This document shows, piece by piece, positions 29,222 to 36,307 of a stretch of 64,000 nt of DNA. The notes under the pieces were generated by a model. The model was not told where the DNA came from and did not search any database. It saw only the letters and a program-made list of their open reading frames with translations. This DNA is from Hydrogenophaga pseudoflava NBRC 102511 (GTDB lineage: Bacteria; Pseudomonadota; Gammaproteobacteria; Burkholderiales; Burkholderiaceae_C): positions 62,001-126,000 of the forward strand of contig NZ_BCWQ01000010.1 in the NCBI RefSeq assembly GCF_001592285.1. The letters run 5' to 3'. The position numbers and the translations under genes were made by a program. Each line of letters opens with the position of its first letter. Within the stretch, counting starts at the first letter, position 1.

Positions 29222-29830
29222 ATGTTCACGCCACTCATCCGGCGCTTGGCGCCCGCGGTGCTGGGAGCCCTGTGCGCCGGCGCCGGCGCACAGGCGCCTG
29301 GCACCGAAGCCCCGACCGACGCCGACCAGCCGCTGGTCATCAACGGCTGTCCCATCTGGCCCTACACCCGCTGCCCCGGCGCCGACCTTCGCCATGCCAA
29401 CCTGGTGGGCAGCAACCTGGCCGGTGCCGACTTCCGCGGGGCCGACCTGACCCGGGCCGACCTGCGCGGTGCCAACCTGGCCGTGGCCGATCTGGAAGGT
29501 GCGAACCTCACCGGCGCCAGGCTGTCCAAGGCCACCGTGTCCAACGCCAACCTGAAGAGGGTGCGCTTCTACGGCACCGACCTCGAAGGCGCACGCCTGC
29601 TGCGCTCGGACTTCTCGGGGGCAGAATTCAACGGCGCCAGCTTGGAGATCGCGCGGCTCGACAAATCCTGGTTCCTGGGCACCCGCTTCATCGGCAACAA
29701 CCTGCAGGAGGCGAAGTTCAACCAGGTCAACCTGCAGGGCGCGGTGTTCGACGGCAACGTCATGCTCTATTCGGTCTTCCCATCGTCCAACATGGTGGAC
29801 TGCCAGGGCTGTCCGAAGGGCTGGGACTGA
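29222..29830 (+). CDS. Periplasmic pentapeptide-repeat protein
   Basis: A 202-residue exported protein: signal peptide 1-24 (LGALCAGAGAQA), then about 20 tandem A(D/N)LXX units from residue 53 (GADLRHANLVGSNLAGADF onward), which fold as a right-handed square helix. Cysteines flank the repeats, two before (43, 51) and a CxxC-type pair at the end (194, 197, DCQGCPKGWD). It sits 75 bases after the dehydrogenase and two bases before the cytochrome c gene, so it is an operon member. Its function is not known; a scaffold or folding aid for the quinoprotein or cytochrome is a guess. Confidence 0.8.
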   Translation: MFTPLIRRLAPAVLGALCAGAGAQAPGTEAPTDADQPLVINGCPIWPYTRCPGADLRHANLVGSNLAGADFRGADLTRADLRGANLAVADLEGANLTGARLSKATVSNANLKRVRFYGTDLEGARLLRSDFSGAEFNGASLEIARLDKSWFLGTRFIGNNLQEAKFNQVNLQGAVFDGNVMLYSVFPSSNMVDCQGCPKGWD

Positions 29831-29832
29831 CC

Positions 29833-30303
29833 ATGACGCACCCCCTCAGCGCATCGCGGGCCCTGTGCCTGCTGGGTCTGTCCCTCACCGTCCTGACGGC
29901 ACGGGCCGACGCCGACGTCAAGCGCCCGGACGTGGACACCGCCGCCTTGCCGGCCATCGCACCCGGCTGGGCCGACCTCAACCCCCTGCGCGGCAACGCC
30001 GACGCAGCCCGCATCGGTGGCACCATCTTCAACCAGACCTGCGCCCGCTGCCACGGCGAGAACGCCAACGGCATGCGCTCACCTGCCCCCGACCTGCGCC
30101 GCATCGGCATGGCCTGCCAGCGCGTGAAGGACCCTGCCTTGCGCCAGCGTTGCCTGTCGGACGCCGACCACTTCTTCGTCAAATCGGTCCGCTACGGCAA
30201 ACAGAAGTTCGGCATCGTGCACATGCCGCCCTGGGACGGCGTGCTCGAACCCTCGCTCGTGTGGTCGCTGCGCAGCTTCGTGGAAACTGCGCCACGCAAC
30301 TGA
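29833..30303 (+). CDS. Periplasmic cytochrome c, electron acceptor of the quinoprotein
   Basis: A 156-residue exported monohaem cytochrome: signal peptide 1-25, haem site CARCH (Cys70, Cys73, His74), and an axial Met at 131 in IVHMPPWDG. A second cysteine pair (95, 107) may form a disulfide. It resembles the c550 type encoded beside exaA or pedE and probably takes electrons from the dehydrogenase. It is two bases downstream of the pentapeptide gene. A GC-rich hairpin (30320-30340, CGCGGCC / GGCCGCG) follows but has no T-run. Confidence 0.88.
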   Translation: MTHPLSASRALCLLGLSLTVLTARADADVKRPDVDTAALPAIAPGWADLNPLRGNADAARIGGTIFNQTCARCHGENANGMRSPAPDLRRIGMACQRVKDPALRQRCLSDADHFFVKSVRYGKQKFGIVHMPPWDGVLEPSLVWSLRSFVETAPRN

Positions 30304-30319
30304 GCAAACCATCGTCCGC

Positions 30320-30340
30320 CGCGGCCCGCACTTGGCCGCG
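30320..30340 (+). terminator. Possible terminator after the cytochrome c gene
   Basis: Perfect 7-bp inverted repeat CGCGGCC / GGCCGCG with a 7-base loop, 16 bases past the cytochrome stop codon. No T-run follows, so it is a weak candidate. The gap to 30403 holds nothing else I can name. Confidence 0.3.
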
Positions 30341-30403
30341 CACGGGCGGCTCACTATCATCGGCGGCTCCTACCCACGGTTTTCCCGACACAGGCGCTGC
30401 CCC

Positions 30404-30904
30404 TTGGAAACCCCAGGCACTCCCCCGCTGCTGCCCCCGGAACTGCTGGCCATGATGGCGCGCGGCGTGTCGGTCATCGTGAGCTCCTGCGGGCCTGACC
30501 TGACCCCCAGCCTGATGCGCGCGGTGGGCAGCCAGGTGGGACCGCAGGGCGAACAGGTCACGGTGTTCCTCAACCGCGCGCAGTCGGCGCAGCTGCTGCA
30601 CGACGTGGCCCGTACCGGTCGGGTCGCGGTGGTGTTCAGCGAGCCCCACAGCCACCGCACGGTGCAGCTCAAATCGAACAGCGCGCGCCTGCGCGAGGTC
30701 ACGCCAGACGATGTGCCCGCGCTGCAGCGCTACCTGCTGGCCATGCAGGGCGAGCTGGGCCGCATCGGCTTCTCCCCCGACTTCGCCGCCGCCATGCTGG
30801 CGCACCGCCTGGAAGACCTGAGCGCCGTCACCTTCGCGCCGGAACAGGCCTTCGACCAGACCCCGGGCCCGAGGGCGGGCCAGCCGCTGCGGGGGCCGGC
30901 ATGA
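30404..30904 (+). CDS. Pyridoxamine 5'-phosphate oxidase-like split-barrel protein
   Basis: About 166 residues of FMN-binding split-barrel type: LLAMMARGVSVIVSSCGPDL, then VGPQGEQVTVFLNRAQSAQLLHDVARTGRVAVVF. The start is uncertain; no ATG precedes the conserved part, and I take the TTG at 30404, with another TTG at 30332 and ATG at 30452 and 30455 as options. The stop overlaps the ATG of the next gene by four bases (ATGA), so the two are coupled. The real cofactor (FMN, F420 or haem) cannot be told from this sequence. Confidence 0.7.
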   Translation: METPGTPPLLPPELLAMMARGVSVIVSSCGPDLTPSLMRAVGSQVGPQGEQVTVFLNRAQSAQLLHDVARTGRVAVVFSEPHSHRTVQLKSNSARLREVTPDDVPALQRYLLAMQGELGRIGFSPDFAAAMLAHRLEDLSAVTFAPEQAFDQTPGPRAGQPLRGPA

Positions 30905-32256
30905 ACGGCGCAGTCACGCTGGGCGAGGTGCGACCCTGCTTCGAAGGGGCCATCCCGGCCATCATGGCCACCACGGCGGCCGACGGCACGCCCAACGTGG
31001 CCTACATCTCGCAGGTGTTCCATGTGGACGAGCGGCACGTGGCGCTGTCGTTCCAGTTCTTCAACAAGACGCGCCGCAACATCCTGGAACACCCGCGCGC
31101 CACCGTGCTGTTGCTGCACCCGGTGACGGCGCAGTTCTACCGGCTGCACCTGCGCTACCTGCGCACCGAAACCGGCGGACCGGTGTTCGAGAGCATGAAG
31201 GCCCAGCTGGCGGGCATCGCCTCGCACAGCGGCATGGCCAGCGTCTTCGTGCTGCGCGGCTCCGACATCTACGAAGTGCTCGACATCGAACGGGTGCCCG
31301 GTGAACCATTGCCCGGCGGCGCGCCGCGCTGCAGCCTGCTGGGCGCGCTGCGCCGCGGCAGCGAGCGGCTGGCCCGCGCCACCACGCTGGACGAGGCGCT
31401 GGAGGCGACGCTGCAGACGCTGGAACACGACATGGACATTGCCCATTCCATGGTGCTGATCCTCGACCCGGCCACGCTGCGCCTCTACACCGTGGCCAGC
31501 CGCGGCTACGCCACCTCGGGCGTGGGATCGGAGATCGCGCTGGGCGATGGCGTCATCGGCGTGGCCGCCCGCGAAGGCACGCCGGTGCGCATCATGCACA
31601 TGACCAGCGCCTACCTCTACAGCCAGGCGGTGCGCAGCGGTCTCGAAGACCGGGGCCTGGCGCCGGCCGACATGACCGAAATCCCCTACCCCGGGCTGCC
31701 CGAGCCCCACAGCCAGCTGGCGGTGCCGCTGCGTTCGGGCGACCGGGTGCTGGGCGTGCTGTTCGTCGAAAGCCCGCAGGACCTGCGCTTCAGCTTCGAG
31801 GACGAAGACCTGCTGGTCACGCTGGCGGGCCAGCTGGCCGCAGCCATCGACCGGCTGCAGGAAACGCCGGAGGTGGGCGAGCACCCCGAGGACGACACCC
31901 CCGAGCCGGTCGCGGCGCCCCCGCGGGGACCGGCCCTGCAGGTGCGCTACTACCCGGCCAACCACAGCGTCTTCATCAACAACGCCTACCTCATCAAGGG
32001 CGTGGCCGGCGCCATCCTCTGGAAGCTGCTGCAGGTGCACCGCCGCGAGGGCCGCCAGGAGTTCTGCAACCGCGAGCTGCGGCTCGACCCCGGGCTGGGC
32101 CTGCCCGATGTGGTGGACAACCTCGAGGCGCGGCTGCTGCTGCTTGCGCGCCGCCTGCAGGAGCAGTGCCCGGCGCTGCGCATCGAGAAGACGGGCCGCG
32201 GGCGCTTCCGCCTGCGGGTGGGCGCCGCGGTCGACCTCCAGACCGTGCAGGCCTGA
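30901..32256 (+). CDS. Split-barrel (PPOX)-GAF protein with winged-helix-like end
   Basis: A 451-residue multi-domain protein. Residues 1-130 form a second PPOX-like split barrel (AAIMATTAADGTPNVAYISQVF-type opening, then FQFFNKTRRNILEHPRATVL). Residues 155-315 are a GAF domain (SMVLILDPATLRLYTVASRG; LAVPLRSGDRVLGVLFVES). A Pro-rich linker leads to 345-450, which reads like an OmpR-type winged helix (VFINNAYLIKGVAGAILWKL ... DNLEARLLLLARRL ... GRGRFRL). No transmembrane segments. It looks like a cytosolic ligand- or redox-sensing regulator. Coupled to the smaller split-barrel gene and convergent with a hemerythrin gene. Confidence 0.8.
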   Translation: MNGAVTLGEVRPCFEGAIPAIMATTAADGTPNVAYISQVFHVDERHVALSFQFFNKTRRNILEHPRATVLLLHPVTAQFYRLHLRYLRTETGGPVFESMKAQLAGIASHSGMASVFVLRGSDIYEVLDIERVPGEPLPGGAPRCSLLGALRRGSERLARATTLDEALEATLQTLEHDMDIAHSMVLILDPATLRLYTVASRGYATSGVGSEIALGDGVIGVAAREGTPVRIMHMTSAYLYSQAVRSGLEDRGLAPADMTEIPYPGLPEPHSQLAVPLRSGDRVLGVLFVESPQDLRFSFEDEDLLVTLAGQLAAAIDRLQETPEVGEHPEDDTPEPVAAPPRGPALQVRYYPANHSVFINNAYLIKGVAGAILWKLLQVHRREGRQEFCNRELRLDPGLGLPDVVDNLEARLLLLARRLQEQCPALRIEKTGRGRFRLRVGAAVDLQTVQA

Positions 32257-32271
32257 GGGTCGACCGGCGCC

Positions 32272-33015
32272 TCACACCGCGTCCACCAGCCCTGGCACGG
32301 CGGGCAGGCCCAGCCCACCGCTCAGCTTGGCCCAGTCGCGCGGCGACAGGTGCGGCTGCACGACATCGAGCACCGCGCGGAACACCGGCTCCGGTGCCTC
32401 CTGGCGCATGCCGCCCAGCACCGCCAGCCGCTCGGGCGCGTTCATCTGCGGCAGCATCCAGCGCATCACCAGCATCATCTCGCCCGGCGGGATGGTCGCC
32501 ACCAGCGCGCCGTGGATCGCGCGCAGCTCGTCGTCGGTGTAGGCGCACCACAGGGCCGCGTTGTGTTCGGTTTCTTCCACGTGCATGTGCCGCAGGTTCT
32601 CGGCCACGAAGAGCGAGAGGTCCAGGTACAGCGTGTGCAGGGCGCTGGTCAGCGCCGCGCCCTGCAGTGTGTCCAGCTGCCGCGCCGCCGCGCGCAGGCG
32701 GGCGATCTGCTCCAGGTGGCCGAGGTGCTCGTGCGCCACGTCGGCGCTGAGGCCGGGTGTGCGCGCCTCGATGGCGGGGTGCACGAAGTTGTTCTCGTGG
32801 TGCACGTGGGACACGCACAGGTCCATGAGCGCGCAGACACGGGCCCCGGCGTCGGTCACGTCCTGCGGGTCCGTCGGGTCGGCGCGGCCGACCGCCAGCA
32901 GGCACTCGGCCATGACAGCGCGCAGCGCCTTGTGGATGCCGGCGTACAGGTCCTCGCGACCGGCGGCCTGGCTGGCTTCGGCCAGCTGTTTCATTTCCTG
33001 TTGGGTGAATTTCAT
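32272..33015 (-). CDS. Hemerythrin-like di-iron protein
   Basis: A 247-residue cytosolic protein; the four-helix hemerythrin fold spans about 20-155 with the expected ligands: His28, the HVHHEN cluster at 70-75, His79, EHLGH at 96-100 and HMHVEETEH at 143-151. The C-terminal 90 residues are a mostly helical extension of the DUF-type seen in this family. Such proteins bind oxygen or nitric oxide, or repair Fe-S centres. Convergent with the PPOX-GAF gene 15 bases away, which suggests a common theme of gas or redox sensing. Confidence 0.85.
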   Translation of the reverse strand: MKFTQQEMKQLAEASQAAGREDLYAGIHKALRAVMAECLLAVGRADPTDPQDVTDAGARVCALMDLCVSHVHHENNFVHPAIEARTPGLSADVAHEHLGHLEQIARLRAAARQLDTLQGAALTSALHTLYLDLSLFVAENLRHMHVEETEHNAALWCAYTDDELRAIHGALVATIPPGEMMLVMRWMLPQMNAPERLAVLGGMRQEAPEPVFRAVLDVVQPHLSPRDWAKLSGGLGLPAVPGLVDAV

Positions 33016-33132
33016 GATGACTTCCTTGTGCGGACCAGGTCCGCTTTTGCTGCCTGGCGACAGCGCCCCATGCGTTGCCTGCCATGGGAAGAAAGTCTAA
33101 AAATCAGTGGCCGGATGCGCTGCTAAATAGCA

Positions 33133-33160
33133 CTTAAGAAAACCCTAAAAACACCTTAAG
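33133..33160. promoter_or_regulatory. Twin CTTAAG sites upstream of the hemerythrin gene
   Basis: Two copies of the palindrome CTTAAG at 33133-33138 and 33155-33160, 22 bases start to start, in an A/T-rich patch that stands out from the GC-rich surroundings. They lie 118-145 bases before the hemerythrin ATG and just beyond the arfB stop codon. The spacing suggests a binding site for a dimeric regulator. A TATTTA box toward the hemerythrin gene is nearby, but no -35 is clear. Confidence 0.35.
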
Positions 33161-33169
33161 CGCGCCGAT

Positions 33170-33571
33170 TCACTCAGAACCGCGCACCCGGCCGCGCCCC
33201 TGCTTGATCTGCGCCCGGCTGGCCTTGCCCGCCAGGCGGCGCTGCTTCGAGGCCAGCGTGGGCCGCGTCGGCTTGCGCGCCTTGGGCACGTGGGCGGCGG
33301 CGTTCACCAGCGCCTGCAGCCGCGCCAGCGCGTCGGCCTTGTTCTGCTCCAGGCTGCGGCTGGTCTGGGCCTTGATGACGATCACGCCCTGCTCGGTGAT
33401 GCGCTGGTCGCCGTGCGCGAGCAGCCGCGCTTTCACCGCCTCGGGCAGCGAAGACGCGGCCACGTCGAAGCGCAGGTGCACGGCGTTGGAGACCTTGTTG
33501 ACGTTCTGCCCGCCCGCGCCCTGGGCGCGGATGGCGGTGAACTCCACTTCGGAAGGATCGATGCGCAGCAT
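33170..33571 (-). CDS. arfB: Alternative ribosome-rescue factor / peptidyl-tRNA hydrolase ArfB
   Basis: Rescues ribosomes stalled without a stop codon by hydrolysing peptidyl-tRNA. The 133-residue protein has the release-factor signature GAGGQNVNKVSNAVHLRF (GGQ motif, residues about 19-21) and a basic C-terminal tail (KQRRLAGKASRAQIKQGRGR) that enters the empty mRNA channel. ATG 33571 gives MLRIDPSEVEFTAIRAQGAG. 45 bases downstream of a cytochrome b561 gene on the same strand. Confidence 0.93.
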   Translation of the reverse strand: MLRIDPSEVEFTAIRAQGAGGQNVNKVSNAVHLRFDVAASSLPEAVKARLLAHGDQRITEQGVIVIKAQTSRSLEQNKADALARLQALVNAAAHVPKARKPTRPTLASKQRRLAGKASRAQIKQGRGRVRGSE

Positions 33572-33615
33572 GGTGCGCGGCAGTGTGCCACGCTCAGCAG
33601 AGCGTAGGGGCTCGC

Positions 33616-34155
33616 TCAATACCGTTCTTTGACGCCAGTCACCATGGCCTTGACCAGGCGCGTGCGTTCGATGCGCCCCATCACGATGGCGGAGGCGGCG
33701 TGCAGGCCCGCCGACAGCAGCAGGGCATTCGCCAGCACCTCGTGCAGCTCCTGCAGCCACTCCTCGCCCCAGAAGGCGTCCAGCCCCTGCATCCAGCCGG
33801 TGACGCCCAGGCCCAGCACGAGGCCCATGAGCAGGAACATCATCAGGGCGCCCAGCGGGTTGTGGCCCCAGTGGTGCTCCGGTCGGCCCGAACGCATGGC
33901 CCGCAAGTGTTGCCACAGGCGACTCGGCGTCGGGAAAAAGTCGGAGAAGCGCGCATGGCGCGAACCGATGAAGCCCCAGACGATCCGCGCGGCCACGAGT
34001 GCGGCGGCCAGGTAGCCGGCCCACTCGTGAAGCGTTTCGCCCTCTTCGAGCACGAACTGATTGAGCAGCACGGTGCCGACCAGGGTCCAGTGAAAGACAC
34101 GGACAAACAGGTCCCAGACCGGGCGGCTGGACTCGGAGAGTGCGGAGGTCTTCAT
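33616..34155 (-). CDS. Cytochrome b561-family membrane protein
   Basis: A 179-residue inner-membrane protein with four helices (about 18-36, 43-62, 100-122, 142-160). Histidines positioned as haem ligands appear in VFHWTLVGTVLLNQF, LHEWAGYLAAAL, ELHEVLANALLL and GLHAASAIVMGRIERT. This is the diheme b561 / Ni-Fe hydrogenase b-type group. A PepSY-type periplasmic protein gene lies 13 bases upstream, a frequent pairing in proteobacteria. Electron donor unknown. Confidence 0.87.
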   Translation of the reverse strand: MKTSALSESSRPVWDLFVRVFHWTLVGTVLLNQFVLEEGETLHEWAGYLAAALVAARIVWGFIGSRHARFSDFFPTPSRLWQHLRAMRSGRPEHHWGHNPLGALMMFLLMGLVLGLGVTGWMQGLDAFWGEEWLQELHEVLANALLLSAGLHAASAIVMGRIERTRLVKAMVTGVKERY

Positions 34156-34168
34156 CGCGTCACACGAA

Positions 34169-34426
34169 TTACTTGGTTTCGAGCACGGCGGCGGTCACGG
34201 GGTCGAAGTAGATCTCGACCTTCTTGCCGGCCTTGTCAAAGCCATAGATCTCGTAGCACTCGCCCTTGGAAACCTTGAAGGTCTTGATCTGGTAGCCCTT
34301 GTCTTCCAGGCCCTTCTTGAACTGGGCTTCGGGCATCCACTTTTCCTTGGGCTGCTCGCACTTGGGACCGGCCAGAGCGACACCGGAAACGGCGACCATG
34401 AGGGCGGCGACAGCAATCGATTTCAT
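34169..34426 (-). CDS. Small secreted PepSY-like protein
   Basis: An 85-residue exported protein with a signal peptide (MKSIAVAALMVAVSGVALA, cleaved after ALA at 19). The mature 66 residues start GPKCEQPKEKWMPEAQFKKG, the PepSY-type pattern of an alpha helix followed by beta strands, ending IYFDPVTAAVLETK. Two cysteines (in PKCEQ and GECYE) could bridge. It probably works with the cytochrome b561 encoded 13 bases downstream. ATG 34426 was chosen to give a clean signal peptide; an ATG three codons upstream is possible. Confidence 0.83.
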   Translation of the reverse strand: MKSIAVAALMVAVSGVALAGPKCEQPKEKWMPEAQFKKGLEDKGYQIKTFKVSKGECYEIYGFDKAGKKVEIYFDPVTAAVLETK

Positions 34427-34438
34427 CGGAAACATCCT

Positions 34439-34479
34439 TTTCAATAGCACCCCAGCACGTGCTGGTGCGGGCATTGAAA
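34439..34479 (-). repeat. 41-bp imperfect inverted repeat in the PepSY leader
   Basis: Outer arms TTTCAAT and ATTGAAA enclose the perfect 14-bp palindrome CCAGCACGTGCTGG (34452-34465), with further pairing between. It begins 13 bases before the PepSY start codon, so on RNA it would fold next to the ribosome-binding region. Could be an operator or a translation-control hairpin. Confidence 0.45.
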
Positions 34480-34524
34480 CGGCGCCGGATTAGCCCGACC
34501 TTAATTAAGCTGTGTGATTGTGTG

Positions 34525-34541
34525 ACCGTCTGTACGACGGT
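34525..34541 (-). terminator. Small hairpin after the permease gene
   Basis: Perfect 6-bp inverted repeat ACCGTC / GACGGT with a 5-base loop, about 25 bases past the stop of the second ABC permease gene. No T-run follows, so termination would be weak. Next to it lie a TGTGTGATTGTGTGA direct repeat and CTTAATTAAG (34500-34509). Confidence 0.3.
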
Positions 34542-34566
34542 TCTTGAGTGCGGCCGCCGCCGCGCC

Positions 34567-35436
34567 TCAGGCGGCTTTGGGGCGCGGCGCACGGGCGCTG
34601 CGCCACATCAGCAGCACCGCCAGCAGCGCCGAGGCCACCATCAGGAACAGGCTGACGGCGTTGAGCACCGGCGTCGCGCCCTCGCGCATGCGGCCGTACA
34701 TCAGCACGGTCAGCGGCGCGTCCGAGCCCACCAGCATCAGCGTGGTGTTGAAGTTCTCGAACGACATCAGGAAGGCCATGGCCGCCGCACCGATCATGCT
34801 GGGCCGCAGGTAGGGCAGCGTGATGGTCCACAGCACGGCCGCACGGCTGGCGCCCAGGTTGAACGCAGCTTCTTCGAGCGTGCGGTCGAAGCGGCGCAGG
34901 CTGGCCGAGATGGTCAGCGTGGCGATGGTCACGATGTAGCTGAACTGGCCCAGGATCACCAGCGGCAGACCGGGCCGCAGGAACTCCAGTTCGAGCCCCC
35001 AGGTGGCGTCGGCGAAGTTGGCGATGCGGCTGGCAAAGGCCAGGATGGAGATGCCCAGGATCACGCCCGGGATCACCAGCGGCACCATGGACAGCAGCGC
35101 CACCGCACTCTTGCCCGGGAACTCGAAGCGTTCCAGCAGGAAGGCGTTGCAGGTGCCCACCACCACCGACAGCAGTGTCACCCACAGCGCCACCCAGGCG
35201 CTCACGCCGATGGCCTTGAGCAGTTCTGCGTCGTGCAGCAGACCGGTGCGGCTGTCGCTGTCGGCGAAGAACCAGTCGAGCGTGAAGCCCATCCAGGGCG
35301 GCGTCGGGTAGTCGGCGTTGTTGAACGCGAACACCGCGACCACCAGCAGCGGCACGAACAGGAAGACAAAAAACGCGCCGACGAAGGCGGCGAGGCCGTA
35401 TCGCTGGATCGCAGGACGCGGAAGGCTCGGGATCAT
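34567..35436 (-). CDS. potC: ABC transporter permease, polyamine type (PotC-like)
   Basis: A 289-residue inner-membrane permease with six helices and the ABC coupling motif in EEAAFNLGASRAAVLWTITLPYLRPSM. N-terminus MIPSLPRPAIQRYGLAAFVG. Its ATG overlaps the stop codon of the first permease gene by four bases. With the receptor, ATPase and first permease it completes a spermidine/putrescine-type importer; the exact ligand is inferred only from family resemblance. Confidence 0.88.
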   Translation of the reverse strand: MIPSLPRPAIQRYGLAAFVGAFFVFLFVPLLVVAVFAFNNADYPTPPWMGFTLDWFFADSDSRTGLLHDAELLKAIGVSAWVALWVTLLSVVVGTCNAFLLERFEFPGKSAVALLSMVPLVIPGVILGISILAFASRIANFADATWGLELEFLRPGLPLVILGQFSYIVTIATLTISASLRRFDRTLEEAAFNLGASRAAVLWTITLPYLRPSMIGAAAMAFLMSFENFNTTLMLVGSDAPLTVLMYGRMREGATPVLNAVSLFLMVASALLAVLLMWRSARAPRPKAA

Positions 35437-36302
35437 GATGCTTTCATCACGGCGCCAAACCGCTGACCGGTGAGTTTGAGACCCGCCCACACCAGCAGGC
35501 TGGAGAGGAACAGCAGCAGGAAGCCGAAGGCCGCGCCCTGGTTCCAGTTGAAGCGGGTGATGAACTGGGTGTAGATCTGCTCGGTGAACCAGAGCGAGTC
35601 CTTGCCACCCAGCAGCGTGGGGGTGAGGTAGTTGCCCAGGCAGAGCATGAAGACCACGATGGAGCCGGCGGCGATGCCCGGGGCGGCATGCGGAATGACG
35701 ATGCGGCGCACGATGTTGGCCGTGCTGCCGCCGAGGTCGTAGGCCGCCTCGATCAGGCTGTCGTCCAGGCTCTCCAGGCTGTTGACCAGCGGGATCACCA
35801 TGAACAGCAGCGAGGCGTAGACCAGGCCGACCAGGATGGTGGCGTCGTGGTACAGCAGCTCGACCGGCTGGTCCGCCAGGCCCGTGGCCTGCAGCAGGCC
35901 CGAGACCACGCCGGTCTCGCGCAGCAGAATCAGCCAGCCCAGGGTGCGCACCATCTCGCTCACCCAGAAGGGCAGCAGGCACAGCACCAGCAGCACCATC
36001 TTCAGCCGCCCCTGGGCGACCTTGGCGATGTACCAGGCGGCGGGAAAGGCCAGCAGCAGCGTGAACAGCGTCGCCAGCACCGACATCACGGCCGTGCGCA
36101 CGAAGGTGTTCCAGTACAGCGGCTCGTCGACGAAGGTGCGGTACTGGTCCAGGCTGGCCGCGTACTGGCCCGGTCCCACGCGGGCCTGCAGCGACAGCAG
36201 GGCCAGCTCGACGTGCGGCAGCACCACCAGCCCGCCCAGCCAGAGCAGGGCCGGCGCAAGCAGGAAAAGCAGCATCCAGCGGCGGTGGGTCGCGACGTCC
36301 AT
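35433..36302 (-). CDS. potB: ABC transporter permease, polyamine type (PotB-like)
   Basis: A 289-residue permease with six helices and the coupling motif IEAAYDLGGSTANIVRRIVIPHAAPGI. It starts MDVATHRRWMLLFLLAPALL at ATG 36302; an ORF extended upstream overlaps the ATPase gene and is not supported. Five bases separate it from the upstream ATPase gene stop, and it overlaps the second permease by four bases. Confidence 0.88.
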   Translation of the reverse strand: MDVATHRRWMLLFLLAPALLWLGGLVVLPHVELALLSLQARVGPGQYAASLDQYRTFVDEPLYWNTFVRTAVMSVLATLFTLLLAFPAAWYIAKVAQGRLKMVLLVLCLLPFWVSEMVRTLGWLILLRETGVVSGLLQATGLADQPVELLYHDATILVGLVYASLLFMVIPLVNSLESLDDSLIEAAYDLGGSTANIVRRIVIPHAAPGIAAGSIVVFMLCLGNYLTPTLLGGKDSLWFTEQIYTQFITRFNWNQGAAFGFLLLFLSSLLVWAGLKLTGQRFGAVMKAS

Positions 36303-36307
36303 GCTGT

